The notes under the pieces are model-generated. The model did not search any database, was not told where the DNA came from, and saw only the letters and a list, made by a program, of their open reading frames with translations. This document shows, piece after piece, positions 9,374 through 21,765 of a DNA stretch of 64,000 bases. Location: assembly GCA_019096155.1 (NCBI GenBank), contig JAHCVI010000004.1:3410001-3474000 (forward strand), read 5' to 3'. This DNA is from Staphylotrichum longicolle. Taxonomy: Eukaryota; Ascomycota; Sordariomycetes; Sordariales; Chaetomiaceae. Every line of letters begins with the position of its first letter. Position 1 is the stretch's first letter. Position numbers and translations under genes: made by a program.

Positions 9374-12032
9374 TTACAGCCTCAGCTCCCTCACAATCTG
9401 CTCCGCCATCGCCTTGTACTGCCACGTGTTCCCGCCGACCCTCTTGAACTGCACGCCGTGCAGGCTGACGATGGGCACCTTGACAATGACAATCTCGAAC
9501 CTGATCTCGCCGTCCGCCACCCTCGGCTCCGTCGCCCCCGCCGCTCCGCCAGCCTGCCCACCCCCGCCGCCGCCAGGGTTGTGCCGCCCGCCGAGCAGGT
9601 GGCTGTCCTCCTCGGCGATGCTGGGCGCGTGCGTGCAGCTGAAGCCGCCCTTGATCTCGGTGAAGCCGACGCCGAGCATCTTGAGCACGCGCTTGATGTC
9701 GGCGCGGATCTCGGGGAGGGGCTTGGTGGAGGTGGTCGAGACGCTGAAGATACCCTTGAGGTAGACGGGTTTGGCGAGGTCCGGGTCTTCGGGCGCGAGG
9801 CGCTCGTTGGAGCCGCCGCTGGTCTCGCCGCCCTCGGCTTCGAGGCCGAGCTCGGCGTCGGTTTCCTCGCGGACGGCTTCTTGGTGGTGGCTGTTGCTGG
9901 GCTGCGGGTGGAGGAGTTGGTCGCGGGCGTCGGCCTCGCGTTTGGCGCGGCGGGCCTGAATGCTCTCCCTGCGGGCGTGGCCGAGAGACTTGGCGCGCAT
10001 CGAGACCGACTTTTGCATGAGGGTGGTTTTGCCCTCGGCGGGCTCCTTCCGCCTGTCGCGTGTGCTGAGGCGGCGGAGCAGGGATACTGGCCCGTTTCCG
10101 CTCTTCTTGGGCGGCGCCACCTCGGGCGAGAGGAGGCCATTCTTGACCGGCTCTCTGACTTGGTCTTCGCTGTGCGACCGAGCCCTCTGCCGCGTGTGCG
10201 GGCCGCCCTCGGTGTGTGCGGGCTGCGGCGGGACGATCTCGGCAAGCGAGTGCTTTTCCTTTGGCCGCACGGTGGGCGAAGGCGGGACGAGAAGCGGTTG
10301 GGAGAGTTGGGGAGATGGTGGCACCTGCACCTTTGGGGGAACTGACGGCTGCGCAGCCTGCGCCTCTTGCCGGTCGCGCTCGAGTTTCTCGCGAACGAGA
10401 TAGTAGATGGAGACCATGGGGTCAAAGGCGTTGAGCGGATCGTCGCCGATGGGCAGGCCCTCAGAGCTGCCGTTGGTCAGGGTGTCCTTGCTGGTGACCG
10501 AGTTCCGCCTCTTGTAGAAATCGAAGCCGAAGCCGCGTCGCTTTTCGGCATCCTTTGGAGTGGGCAGTGGTTGCTCTCTCTCCTTCTCCAAGCGCCGCGC
10601 CGCTGCCAGATATTTCGGTGACGTGATCTTCTTGGTCAGCTCCTCGCGGATGTGATCCGGAGGGCCAAACTTGAACCCCGTCATATGCGCGATTATCTCC
10701 TCGTCGAGTGGCAGCTTGAGGGGCTCGCGATGCGGCAGGAAGTTCTCCGGGGGCCCGTTGTACCCCTTGAGCATCCACGGATGGTTCATGACTTCGTGCA
10801 TGGTGGCGCGCTGTCTCGGGTCCGTGACCAGCATCCGGGAAATCAGATGCTTGCACTCTGGGCGCGTGGTTAGCGAGAGTAAAGAGAATGGGTCTGGGAC
10901 CAGCGCTTACCGCTTGACAGCCAGTTGGGATAGTCGACTGCGCCTTTCTTGATCTTCTGGTGCAAAGCGGGCATGTACTGGTCGTCGAACGGGACCTTGC
11001 CGCAGACCAGCACGAACAAGACCACGCCGAAACTCCACACATCCACCTCAGGCCCCGTGTAGGGCCTTGCCTGCAGCAGCTCCGGAGCGGCAAAGTAAAG
11101 ACTGCCGCAGTATGTCTTGAGCTTCCTATCCTCTTCCGGCGAGAAGAGGTTACTGAGGCCGAAATCGATAATCTTGATGTCGCCCGTCTTGCTGATCAAA
11201 ATGTTTTCGATCTTGAGATCCCGATGCACGATGCTGTTTCGGTGGCAGTAGTCGACGGCGCTCGCTATCTGGCGCGCAAACTTGCGAGCCTGCTTCTCCT
11301 TGAGCTTCCCGTGGGAGATGATGTAGTCGAGCATCTGGCCGCCGTTGACGTATTCGAAGAGCATGTACCAGTGCCATCTTGTGCGTAGGTTGTCCCGCAG
11401 CCCGCAGATGTACTGGTGGTTCAGCAGGCTGACGATGGCGGCCTCGCGGGCGTTGCGGTCCTCCCTGGCCGCGTCGGACCTCTCTCGGTCTTCTCTGCTT
11501 TGGCGTCCGTCGTCGGGTGAGACCCTCTCGATGATTTTGCAGGCAACCTGCGGCACGGAAAGTGGGGGGTTAGACAGGCGACTTCTTTTCAGGCAGCGCA
11601 GCACGCAAGACTTGCCAGCTCGTTCGTCCCTTCCCTCTTGGCCAGCTTCACCTTGCCCATGCTCCCCTGGCCAATGGTCTTTATGAAGGCATAGTTGCCC
11701 GACGGGGCGGGAATGACGGTGCGGTATCTGTGTTTGGAGGTGCGCGCCTGCGGGTCGGCGGCGGCGGCCCTGTCGCGGGCTTCGTCGGCGGCGGCGGCGT
11801 GGTTGTGCGCGGCAGGAGGAGCGGGCACGTCGGGTTGGGGAGGGTGCCGGGGCGACTGAGCGGTGGTTGATCGCTGACTGCTGCGGCGGTGGGGGCGCGA
11901 GGCCTCGGCTCTCGTGAGCGACTCGGACCGCTGTGGGAGTGGCTCGGGCCGTGACGAGGTCGGTGGGCGGCGCGTCCGCACAGACTGCGATCGTATGGGC
12001 ATTTCAGCCCCGGCGGAGAGGGAAGTCGCCAT
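9374..12032 (-). CDS. kin1: Kin1/PAR-1-type Ser/Thr kinase with KA1 tail
   Basis: Three exons on the minus strand: 12032-11616, 11547-10911 and 10857-9374, giving 845 residues. After a disordered Arg/Ser/Pro-rich N-terminus comes the kinase domain: GQGSMGKVKLA loop, VACKII lysine (about 143), HRDLKIEN catalytic loop (about 248), DFG in IIDFGLSNL (about 267) and TYCGSLYFAAPELL activation/APE segment. A long linker follows, and the C-terminus (GCSCTH-type region to EQIVRELRL) fits the KA1 membrane-binding domain. Kin1 kinases act at the cell cortex in polarity, septation and secretion. The first intron is best read as GC-AG (GCAAGT donor at 11615), because only this gives NEL|VACKII in frame. 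ATG 12032 is used; the in-frame triplet at 12041 is TTG. Confidence 0.9.
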
Positions 12033-14386
12033 GACAGGCAAGGGTAACGCAGAGCCCAGGCGGCAGTGGGTGAGTGCTGTGCTGGCTACCAGGTGAAGAA
12101 GGTAGATGAGGTGAGCGGGTGTGGACCTGACGGCACACCGACCGCTGAGAACCCGCTGGGAAACCGCTCGAGATTGTGGTGCAGAGGGGACAACGCAGAC
12201 TCAGAAACACACCAATCAACAAGAGGGCATTCCAAAACGGGATGACGGATGGCAGCTGCAGAACCTGGGAATCGGGATGGGCTCGAGATGGATCGGTGGC
12301 AGGTCGGGGGGTGGAGGGTGTGAGAGAGAAATGACGGTGTCAAGCAGCCCTGGAGCCGATGGACGAGCTGAGGAGCAGGAGCGCAGGCAGGGCTGCTGCA
12401 GACAAAGGAATTGAGGGTTTATTTTCTCATCCGGACCCTGGCGGGGCGCTTCGGCGAGACGTGTTGCCTGGGAGAGTGCACGATGTAATGCAGGGAGCAG
12501 CGTGTCGCCCTCAGGTTGGGCAGTCGACGACACTTCCTTTCCAGTGACGGGAGAGTTGAGGGGGACAACTCGGGGCGTTTGGCTGGGCCTTGTCAGGGGG
12601 CTGCGTAGTGGAGATCTAACCTGGCAAGCGGGTAACGGTCCATGCCTGTTTTACACGTAATTACACCCTGGCCGCCCTCGAGGCCAGCTCTGGTTTGCCG
12701 CTGCCTTCCACACCAACATTCCAAGGCATGGGATTATTCGATTGCCCAGGAGCACATTTTGTTCATAGCCCTTTCGATGTGCCGTCCTGGGCTCAGGATT
12801 TCCAGACCGTCTCCTCCACAAAAAAGTCGGGGAGTTTTCTGGGGCATGAGGTAAGGTACCGATACGAAATGACGGGGTCCACACTGCCTGGCCCGGCTCC
12901 TGCAGAACGGGGCTCCAGCTGCCGGGTCCTCACTGCTGGGGGGCCAGACTCGACCAAACGTCGGCGAGCAGAGGATAACTGCATGGATCCTGTGGTTTGG
13001 TGTTGGTCGCTGCGAGCTTGACGACGACAGCGATCACACGCACGTCAGGTCGAGAAGTCCAGTAAAACGCCATCAGGGTAGCCTCTAGGAAAGCCCTCCC
13101 GAGCCTGCGGCCACCCTGCATGCCTTTGGATAAGATTTGCGCCTTACAGATTGGTGCTCCAGATTGCTTCTGCAGGCGTTGCTCAGTGGCTACCTGATCG
13201 TTGCTTGATTGGTTCTCTGCGGGGGAAGATGATGCGTGTGCTGCACCAACAATGGTCCTGACCAGCAGGTGGCCGCGCAGCAGACCCTCAGAAGCAACAC
13301 TCCGTCTCGAAGGAGAATGTTGGCCCGGTAAGCGGTCTGTTGCCACTCGCTCGGGGATCGTTCGCCTCAAGGGAGAGACGATGGGGTGACGGGTCGAGAG
13401 ATTGGGGCCAAACACGAGCGAATCCAAATGATCGAGAGTTACGTTACCAATACGCCTCAATACGTGAACCGTAGTTCAGACCGGTGGTAGTTTCAAGCAA
13501 ACAGCCCCTATTGAGGGGACAAACAGGCACCCACGCACTGGGCAATCAAGCGCAAGCCTGTTGTGGGTTCGAGGAGCCCACGCCATGACTCCAAGACCAA
13601 CTTGGCAAGAGGAGCAGTTGGCAGCGGTGGTTTAGGACGAGGGTCGATGTCGATGTCGAGGGGTTTATTTTCCCGCGAACACGGCTGGATGATATCATGG
13701 TGCTGATCAACCAGGGTCAGGGACCTTGACATGCGTCTGAGCTACCCTCCCTGATGAGCCTCCATGTCGACCGAAGAATTATGCGTTTCAGTTTAACCCT
13801 ACAGTGCCTGTGTATGTAGGCAGTGACGTAGAAAGCCCTGTACCTTCGTGGCTTGCCCGTTGATGAAACCAGAACCAGGGAACGAACGTTTGGACCAAAC
13901 AAACTGGCGCTGTGGAGAAGGACGTGGGTAGAGAAGTGAATACCGATTCATTTGGCGATGAGTGGGGATTGGGGACAGAGCCAGTTCTTTTTCGGGCCGC
14001 TGACCTAACCTGCATCTGGAGCGCATTCAAAAGCGTCGACTTCTCAAGTGTCTGGCGAGAAACTGGTATCGTGAGGACCCCACACTCTGGCAATGTTGAG
14101 GCTGGATGATGGAGCGCGCTGCTGAACTTGCTGAACTGTTTCTTGGCAGCGCCTCCAAAGTGTCAAATGTGCTGCCCAGCCGCCCACATTCCCCGCATTG
14201 AGGATGGGGCAGAACTTCTCCACAGAGCTCTTGCAGAATTTCACCGCCTTCCACATCGAGCCCGTGTGAGCTTCAATTGTTGAATGTGCATGGAAGTGAC
14301 ATGGGCTCCATCGCGAAACCCATCACCATCACTCCCACGTTTGGCTAAGTTTGCGCATCCAGTCCTGCGTATGCATCGGAGTCTCC
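12033..14386. other. long divergent intergenic region
   Basis: A 2.35-kb gap between the divergent kinase and G-patch genes. Several open frames of 60-176 codons exist on both strands but have no recognisable motifs and overlap one another. I see no tRNA, repeat or transposon. It probably holds long leaders and promoters for both genes. Confidence 0.5.
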
Positions 14387-16601
14387 ATGTCCTACAAGCG
14401 ATCGCGCGCCACCTATGAGGCCGACCTTGCTGCGCAACAAGCACCCTTTGTCCTCTTCGGCACCCCTCTTCCGCCGCTCGATCCCGAGGTCCGGGACGAC
14501 GGCTCGTACGTGCCGTTATGGAAGCAGGAGGTGAGGGATGAGCGGGGGAGAAAGAGGCTTCACGGCGCATTTACCGGAGGTTGGAGCGCAGGGCAAGTTT
14601 GCTCCGTTTTCAGTTTTGCGGGACCACAGCTAAATTTCCTCCAGATATTTCAACACTGTCGGCTCGAAAGAAGGATGGACGCCGTCAACCTTTGTTTCTT
14701 CCCGGACAAATCGCCGCAAAGATGATGCCAACGCTGCTCAGCAACGCCCCGAGGATTTCATGGACGAGGAGGATCTGGCCGATGCCGAGGAATCGAGGAA
14801 CATACAAACCCAGGCGGCGTTCGCAGGCCTCGGCACCACCACCGACGACGCCACGAGGGCCTCAGGTCTCATGGAACTCTTCCGCGCGCAAGGCGAAACA
14901 ATAGGCACGAAACTTCTCAAGCGGATGGGGTGGAAGGAGGGCCAAGGGATTGGCCCAAAGGTCCGCAGGAAAGCCCGTCTCGATCTGCACAGCGACGCCA
15001 AGGACGCGGGCACTACTTATCTTTTTGCGCCTGAAAACGTCGCCATGATCAGCTTCATTCGCAAAGCCGACCACAAGGGTCTGGGCTTTGCAGGGGAGAC
15101 GAAACTGACACCGATTAGCCTTTCGGCCAGGACCAGCGGCGCAAACGATTCCGAAGAAGACGACGATGACCAAAGCGGCAATTTTAGGACGCCAAAATTT
15201 ACGTTGGCCACGGGTCGCAAGAAAGAGAGAGACAAGAGTCGAGGAGGCATCGGGGTTGGTATTCTGAACGACACCGGTTCCGACGACGAAGATCCTTACG
15301 AGGTTGGCCCGCGAATATCATACAACCGAGTAATAGGAGGAGACAAGAAAAAGAAGAAAGCCGCGGTTTCGATCAACCCTGCTTTGAAGGCAAAACCGGC
15401 ATTCATACCATCCAAGAAATCATCACTGTCCAAAATTGCGCTGGGAGTGCGGAAATGCCACGACGGACGGCTTCCGCTCGATGGATTCGTGTTTGGCAAG
15501 GAACCGGACCCGTTGACATCGGCAATCAACGCCGAAGGGAAGTACCCTCCTCCCAAGATTCCGCCAGATTGGGTCTCCTCCAAGCAGCCCAAGTCACAAA
15601 CGGCCGCAGCTGGTTATGTTTCGACATCAGACGCTGCCAAGGCGTCAACACTCGACCCAAAATCTCGCGCGGCCATCCTGGGCGAAAAACAGCTCCCGGG
15701 GAAGTCCGTCTTTGACTTCATGTCTACGGAAGCTCGAGAACGTCTGGCTGCTGCGACGGGCAAGACAGATCTTCCCCCAGCCCGAGGAGAGGTTCCTGCT
15801 GAGTATGCGCTCAGCGAGGCCGACCGCGCACAGGAACTCCTCAGCCGGATCCCGCGGCTGGGTAAGGAGACAGCGGTCGCCGCCATTTCCAGAGGAGCCA
15901 GCGGCAACGCGCCGTATGCGGACGACGAGGCGAAGCGTGCGAGGTACATCTCCTTCCTCGAGTATGAAGCTGGATTCAAGCCGACCCCTGGTACACAACC
16001 ACCGAAGATGAACATCGAAGAGTGGACCAGGGAGCTACACGAGTTTTATAACTGTGCAAGGATATTCAAGCCCATGACGGGGTTTATGGCGAGTCGGTTC
16101 ACAACATCCACAACAAAATCCACCACCAGCTCAGGAAGCGACACTGGTGGCAAGGATCTCGTCACAAAGCCACCGCCCAAACCGCAGGACCCTGCCGAGG
16201 AAGCAGCCAAGCTTGGTATGTTTGGCCCAATGACAAGGTCTATCGTGGACTTTTACCCGACCCGGCTCCTCTGCAAGAGGTTCAATGTAAAACCCCCAGA
16301 ACATGTCCAGCCCGATGAGTACCCGACGTCCGGGTCAACCAGGGCGAGATACGATGCGCCATCCCAGTTTGGCGTGCCTCCCGATTTTGGGGCTCCACGC
16401 CAGGAGCTGCCACAGCTCGAGTCGGGATCTGTTGGTGCTTCTTCGAATAGTACTCCAGGGGATACTGAGGGGGGCATCAAGCAACCTCCTGCTGCTGAAA
16501 CAATAGTTGTGGACTCGAGCAGGAATGAAGCGTTGGAAGGGAAGAGGGCGGGGGAGGAAGTGTTCAAGGCCATATTTGGTGACAGCGATGACGAGGACTG
16601 A
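14387..16601 (+). CDS. GPATCH1-like G-patch splicing factor
   Basis: Two exons, 14387-14592 and 14645-16601, 720 residues. The N-terminus matches the strongly conserved entry of GPATCH1 (DUF1604): MSYKRSRATYEADLAAQQ, LFGTPLPPLDP, DDGSYVPLWKQEV, RLHGAFTGGWSAG joined to YFNTVGSKEGWTPSTFV. A G-patch follows (GTKLLKRMGWKEGQGIGPKV, about residues 170-190), then an acidic and Lys-rich middle and a Ser-rich tail. G-patch proteins activate DEAH helicases; GPATCH1 associates with the late spliceosome in the nucleus. The only intron (14593-14644) needs a GC donor (GCAAGT), since no nearby GT keeps the frame across SAG|YFN. The exon-2 frame is uninterrupted. Confidence 0.9.
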
Positions 16602-17390
16602 GAAATGCTCAAAGAATAAAAGGAATCCCCTCGATAAACACTTGGCACACCCGGCGGCATGGTCGGTCGTTGTGTGCTTCTACTGTGTTGTGTTATGCTT
16701 TGTTCAGGCGTACGGAGTAACCCATTGTGTTATGCTTCTTCTCATGTTAAGCTTCCCGAGTCTGGCGAGGCGATTGGTTCATTTTCAGGGCGGCTACTCC
16801 ATGCGTTGCAGACAGTGTGGAGACCTCCCCCACACAGGCATCGAATAGGGGACGGCTTCAGGGGCCAAGCATCCAGCCCAACTCCGCTGGGGGAACCTCA
16901 TCTCACAGATCCCTGACAACAGCCCCGAGAACCCAGAACGCTCTGCCTACTGCTGTCGGGTCAATTATCCGGTATCCAAATCGCCTGGGTCTCTTTTCCG
17001 TCTGAATTCATGTGTCGAGAGTCTTAGACTTGTTTTTTAGCTTCAAAGTCTGATGTGCACTGCATTTGGCGCAGGCACTTTGCAGACAGGGTGATTCCAG
17101 GTGTCATCTTGAAGGGACCTAGCCTTGGAACGCAGCTGGGCAGCCAGTCCATCCCGCATTTTGGGTGACAGGCCGACAGGCGACACCCTGACTTCCTGGT
17201 CACTAACCGCCGCTCAATCACACGAACTTAATTGCGACCCAGTCAATCTGCCACGACGTCGAGCCAAGCAATTTGCACGCCCACTGCGCACTGAGCGACA
17301 TCGCCTGCCGAACGACGTCCCCTCGTCCCCTCAGCACGCTTCTGAAGACAACCTGGCGACGCAGCTATCCCCTGTTCGGCCGCCGTCACA
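16602..17390. other. intergenic and ATG-free leader
   Basis: No gene is seen. From 17056 to 17390 there is no ATG on the plus strand, unusual for this length and relevant to the start of the next gene. Confidence 0.55.
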
Positions 17391-17930
17391 TTGTCCGACC
17401 GCCGTGATTCTCTCAGCTCGTCCTCCGGACCCATCCCCGACAAACGGCGCAGCACCCGAGATCAAACAGGCACCCCACAGCCTCCCGACACCGTGGCCGA
17501 GACGAATTTAGTGTGCTTCACCGCCGAGGTCGACGACGAGCTCCTCCACAGCCCACCCGACCCCGAAGGCTCCCCATCCCGCCAGCGCTCCCCACCGCCT
17601 CAGTATCCCGCCTCCGAGGCCTCGGGCACGTCCGCCTTCCGCCCGCCACCCTCGTTTTCGTCGCTCTTTCCGACCCGAGACCAACCCCACGACAGCGCTC
17701 CGGGATCCGTCCTCGAGCCGTCCGAGCCCTACAAACCCCCCGTCGCCGATCCTCGCGACGACGACGACAACAACGCCGCCGCTTCGGCCTCAGCTGCCGC
17801 CCCGGCGTATGCGCCTCGCGACCAAGAGGTAGCAGCACCCGAGTCTTCAAACAGCGCGTCGTCCGCGGCCGCCCTCCGGCTCCAGCACGAGACCAAGCGC
17901 GCGCTCCCGCAGGACACCAAGGGCCACGCG

Positions 17931-17964
<34 letters not shown>

Positions 17965-19159
17965 ACGACGAGGCAGAGCCGCCGCCGGCATATTCGGAGG
18001 GATCCAGTCCCCTCCACTCCTTTACATATCTGATGGCTGCCGCAGGAGGCGCCTCGAGTATTATTACTCAGGTTCAGCAGGGCGGGCCGTCGCTCAACCC
18101 GCTTGGAGGTAAGCTGTCCGGCGTTGACGGGACGGGATGATCAGGTGGATTGCGAGGCTAATGCTTTCATGGGTGTAGATGTCCCCGGCGATGAGACGAT
18201 TTTGATGGACTTGCGGTAGGACCATCCCGCTGGTTCTCGTCTGGCAGTTCATGGTTGGCTGACCGTCTTACCAGGGGCACTCGGTTTAAGCTGTCGAGAG
18301 ATGAGCTGCTCACACTCCCCGAATTTGTCCTCCTCTCGCTCTTTCCCAATGGACTCTTCCCCGAGGGGCATATGGGCGGGTTTACGGAAGGAGACGCTGT
18401 CCAAGTTGATGTGGGTTTCCCCCATTTCTAAGCTAAGCATGCCGACTCTGACCGCACGTACAGTACGACCCGGCCTCGCTTCAGTACATGCTGGACTTCT
18501 TCCGCAACGTGGCGCAGAGCATCCCCGCCGAGGCCAACGGCGAGGGCGTCGACGGCGTGGTACCGCTGGACCCGAGCGCGCGGGATGAGAGCAGCCGCCG
18601 CGCGGGCATCATCGTGCTGCGCGAGGACCTCGACTTTTACGCCATTCCGCCCAAGCAGGACATTGACCAGCCCGAGATGATCGACGTCAAGCGGGCGGCC
18701 GCCCAGGCGCTGCTCAAGCAGGACGGCATCTTCAGCGGGCTGAAGAAGAGCGACGAGCCGGGCACCACCGAGGCGCATCTCATCGAGATGCTGACAGCCG
18801 GGTAAGCCACCATTATATCCCCCCAAACTCTACAAACAACAACACCAAACTAACCGTTGACCACCAGCGGCTTCAACCACGACGACCACTGGGGCCACCG
18901 CGCGGGCGAGCCCAACAAGGCCGTCATCTGCTCGCTCGCGCTGGCGCGCCTGCGCTCCGACATCCGCGGCAACGACATGGGCAACAACGCCGTCGGCATG
19001 GCGCAGAAGTTGCTGCTCTTCTGGCGCAAGCCCGCCCGTAGGTGCTGGTGGGAGGGCGTCGAGCTCGAGAACGTCGAGGGCCTTGCTCCCGGCACCAAGC
19101 TCAAGGTATGGATCCGCAGGGTCTGGACGCTTGAGATGAGCGTTATCGGGCTGCGTTAG
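17391..19159 (+). CDS. Whi2-like BTB phosphatase activator
   Basis: Exons 17391-18108, 18179-18215, 18275-18410, 18464-18801 and 18868-19159. The conserved C-terminal two thirds read as a Whi2-type BTB/POZ protein: MDLRGTRFKLSRDELLTLPE, FTEGDAVQVDYDPASLQYML, IIVLREDLDFYAIPP, GGFNHDDHWGHRAGEPNKAV and a final KVWIRRVWTLEMSVIGLR. Whi2 works with Psr1-type phosphatases at the plasma membrane in general stress response and growth arrest. The N-terminal 215 residues are disordered and carry a Ser run from an AGC microsatellite. The frame opens with TTG at 17391 (SDRRDSLSSSSG follows). No ATG lies in frame until 18032, and none in any frame between 17056 and 17391. The start is therefore unresolved: non-AUG initiation, a remote small first exon, or a base error. 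Confidence 0.82.
17932..17961 (+). repeat. AGC/GCA trinucleotide microsatellite
   Basis: About ten GCA/AGC units inside exon 1 of the Whi2-like gene encode a polyserine run. Length changes would keep the frame. Confidence 0.9.
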
Positions 19160-20589
19160 TAGCGCGGTTTGATGAGCAGGGTGTCCGGGAAGAGGGAGGG
19201 AGACGGAAGTGGTTGAGTTGCCTTGTGGCTGCTGTTGTTTCAGAAATGGGGGACTCCACGAAGAGGGATGGATATACACAGGGGTTTTTATGAGTGGGCG
19301 TGGGCGATGTTATACTCGTTGGCTTCTTCTGGCTTCTTCTATTTTTGTTACTGTTTTACTCTTTTCCTTTGTTCCTTCGTTTTCTCCGTCGATACTTGCG
19401 AAGGCTTCGGTTTGTGTGCCTTTACCTCGCCAATAGCTGCAAGCAGAGGGTTTTGCTGGCTTGAGCTCGGAGACAGAATCTGTTAATATACCTTTGCGTT
19501 GGAGATTGAAGCACAGTGGCAGAGCGTTGCACTGGTCAGTGTGAGTTTGACATGGTAACTTGCGGGGCATCACTTTTGCGTTAAGGCGCTGCCGATCCCC
19601 GTCGGATGCCTGCTCCGTGGGGGTTGTGCAGCTGGTCTCGCTGTGGTACCCAGAGTCGCCGCCACTGCCTGCAGGGACAACAAGAGAAGTCTCCGGCCTT
19701 GAATAAGAATTCAACCGGGTGGTCTGGAGCTTCTTACAGTGACCCAGTTACTTCTGAGTCTTGCGGGTCTTCTTTTCTTGTCAACCATCGTCATCTCCAC
19801 TCCTCCCGCCAGCCTTCGATTCTAAGCATCCAAGTTTTTGAGTCGACGAAAAACACAGAAGATCTGGCAGTTGCTTGCCGAGCTGGCGTCGTACTTTCTT
19901 TCTGTGGAGTTGTGTGCCTCTTAGCCTCTGTAGGTGTTATCCGTTTGGAGAGAACGGTGCAGCATGCAGTGGTTCATAGCGAATGCCGGGTTTGCCACCC
20001 TTGCAAGGTCTCGGGCAGTCTCAGAACAGCTTGGAGAAGCGACCTGCAACCTTGGTCGGTGTTAAGACAAACCCGACTCTCGAGTATCATGACCATTCAT
20101 GCTGCAAGCCGACCTCTGTAAGTGCCACCAACCAACACGACGCCACAGGCCTGTGGCTCTTGGATGTCCAATCGTTGCGCATAATGAACATAGGCAAGTT
20201 GCCTTGCAGGGTTACACAACCTGAACAAGAGGGGGTTGAGACCCGGTATCCCGCCTTGAGCGCTAAGCTCCGTCCCTGACTGCCTGCTTCCACCAGTTGC
20301 CTACCTAGGTAGATAGGTTTTGAGGGTGTTGTTGGCGCCAACGCAATCTTCGACGCTGGGGCGTTACATGTTATGCCACATTGGCGCCGAGGCAGATCCA
20401 AAGACGGTCCGCAAACCCCCTTCTGCGCCTGTGCTGCCAACAACGTCTGCTCAGTCAAAATGGCGTGTTTCCCCCGGCCGAACTACCTGGGGTCCTTTCA
20501 TTCCACTAAGCTTATTCACAGCGTGCGTAGAACAAAGAGCCTCCCAAAAACAGCGGAGGATATCTGAGAATCGAAGACACCAGCCAGCC
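19160..20589. other. intergenic
   Basis: A 1.4-kb gap. Open frames at 19606-20121 and upstream of 20590 show no family motifs. No RNA gene or transposon is recognised. Confidence 0.5.
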
Positions 20590-21765
20590 ATGTCAACATC
20601 TGCCCCCATCTCTAGCGAGACACCAGTTTCGCCGTCAGAACAGAAAGCACCGACTCTGGAGTTTTACCATCATCACACCCCAGGACTGTTTTCCGGGCTA
20701 GCGGCGGACTTGAGGTTCAATGAAGACCTGAAAATCGTCCCCGTTGCGGTTGGTGATGGGACACGGGGGAAGCACACCGTGACGCGGAAGATGCTGAAGG
20801 CAGTGGATGACGACAAGAACTTTCTCCCTGGCCAACCACGCATATGTCTGGATGAATATCCTCACCCGAATCACGATTACGACAAGGGTCACATGTACGA
20901 GTATCTTGTTCGATCCCACAGCACACACGCACTCGACGACCTCCTTCCTTACATGCGCTATATCTACACGCAGACGCCTTCATCCAAGCACATCATGGCC
21001 TTGAATCACCAGAGGGCACACGCACGCGAGATCAAAGTAACCGAACACGCAGGCCTGCATCTGGTCTTCTACTACGAGACCATCTTTTTGCAGCCCATCC
21101 CAGCCTACTTCTACTCCCCGGCTTTTTGGGAGTTCCTCGAGCACGCCGACGGGGCTCTGCACGCGGCCTGTCTCGGATTCATGCGCAGCTATGACATGCT
21201 CATCAGATACAAGATCGACTTCGAAGAGGCGTGCCAGCTGCGCTTGATTCCGGAGAAGGGCAACGGCCAGATGCCAACCTACGAAGAGTGGTGCAAGTTC
21301 ATCGTCCCTTTTGCTCGCGTCGGCGACGAGCACGTCAGCCGCCGCTATCGCTACGGCGAGCTGCGCCTAACACGCATCAACCGCACCGCCATGTTGTTTC
21401 GATTCGGCATGGCCTACTACCAGTACCGCATTCACCCCGAATGGGGCTCGCTTATGGAGCACACGCTCGCCCCCGTTGTCACGATATTTGCTGTATGCGC
21501 ACTCGTGCTCAACTCAATGCAGGTCGGCCTCGCCGCCATTAGCATGGTGCAGACGCCCCCGGATGCGCGGTGGGCAGGCTTTCTCAATACATCCGTGTGG
21601 TTTCCGGTGTCTGTTCTCGTCGCTATCGCCCTTCTTCTCATTACTGCAATACTGGACTTGGGCATCCAGGCCCTCAGAGAGCTCCTAATAACCTGCCGCG
21701 CGCGCTACTTGAGGAGACGGGGGTTCTCAAACGCAAGCATCCAGAATCACAGCTTTGTTTGGTGA
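20590..21765 (+). CDS. fungal membrane protein, DUF6601-like
   Basis: Single exon, 391 residues, from the ATG that follows a long upstream open stretch; the leader part lacks conserved character. A soluble N-terminal two thirds contains LEFYHHHTPGLFSGLAADL and YFYSPAFWEFL, then RRYRYGELRLTRINR. Two predicted C-terminal membrane helices follow (about residues 300-325 and 340-365) and a short basic tail. This arrangement resembles the fungal-only family DUF6601, whose function is unknown; the family name is from memory and needs a profile search. The two helices and basic tail suggest anchoring with the large domain in the cytosol, which is inference. No operon-like context. Confidence 0.7.
   Translation: MSTSAPISSETPVSPSEQKAPTLEFYHHHTPGLFSGLAADLRFNEDLKIVPVAVGDGTRGKHTVTRKMLKAVDDDKNFLPGQPRICLDEYPHPNHDYDKGHMYEYLVRSHSTHALDDLLPYMRYIYTQTPSSKHIMALNHQRAHAREIKVTEHAGLHLVFYYETIFLQPIPAYFYSPAFWEFLEHADGALHAACLGFMRSYDMLIRYKIDFEEACQLRLIPEKGNGQMPTYEEWCKFIVPFARVGDEHVSRRYRYGELRLTRINRTAMLFRFGMAYYQYRIHPEWGSLMEHTLAPVVTIFAVCALVLNSMQVGLAAISMVQTPPDARWAGFLNTSVWFPVSVLVAIALLLITAILDLGIQALRELLITCRARYLRRRGFSNASIQNHSFVW

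Noticed and set aside
12930..13460. 176-codon minus-strand frame in the KIN1-GPATCH1 gap
   Set aside because: No recognisable domain and no supporting splice or promoter features.
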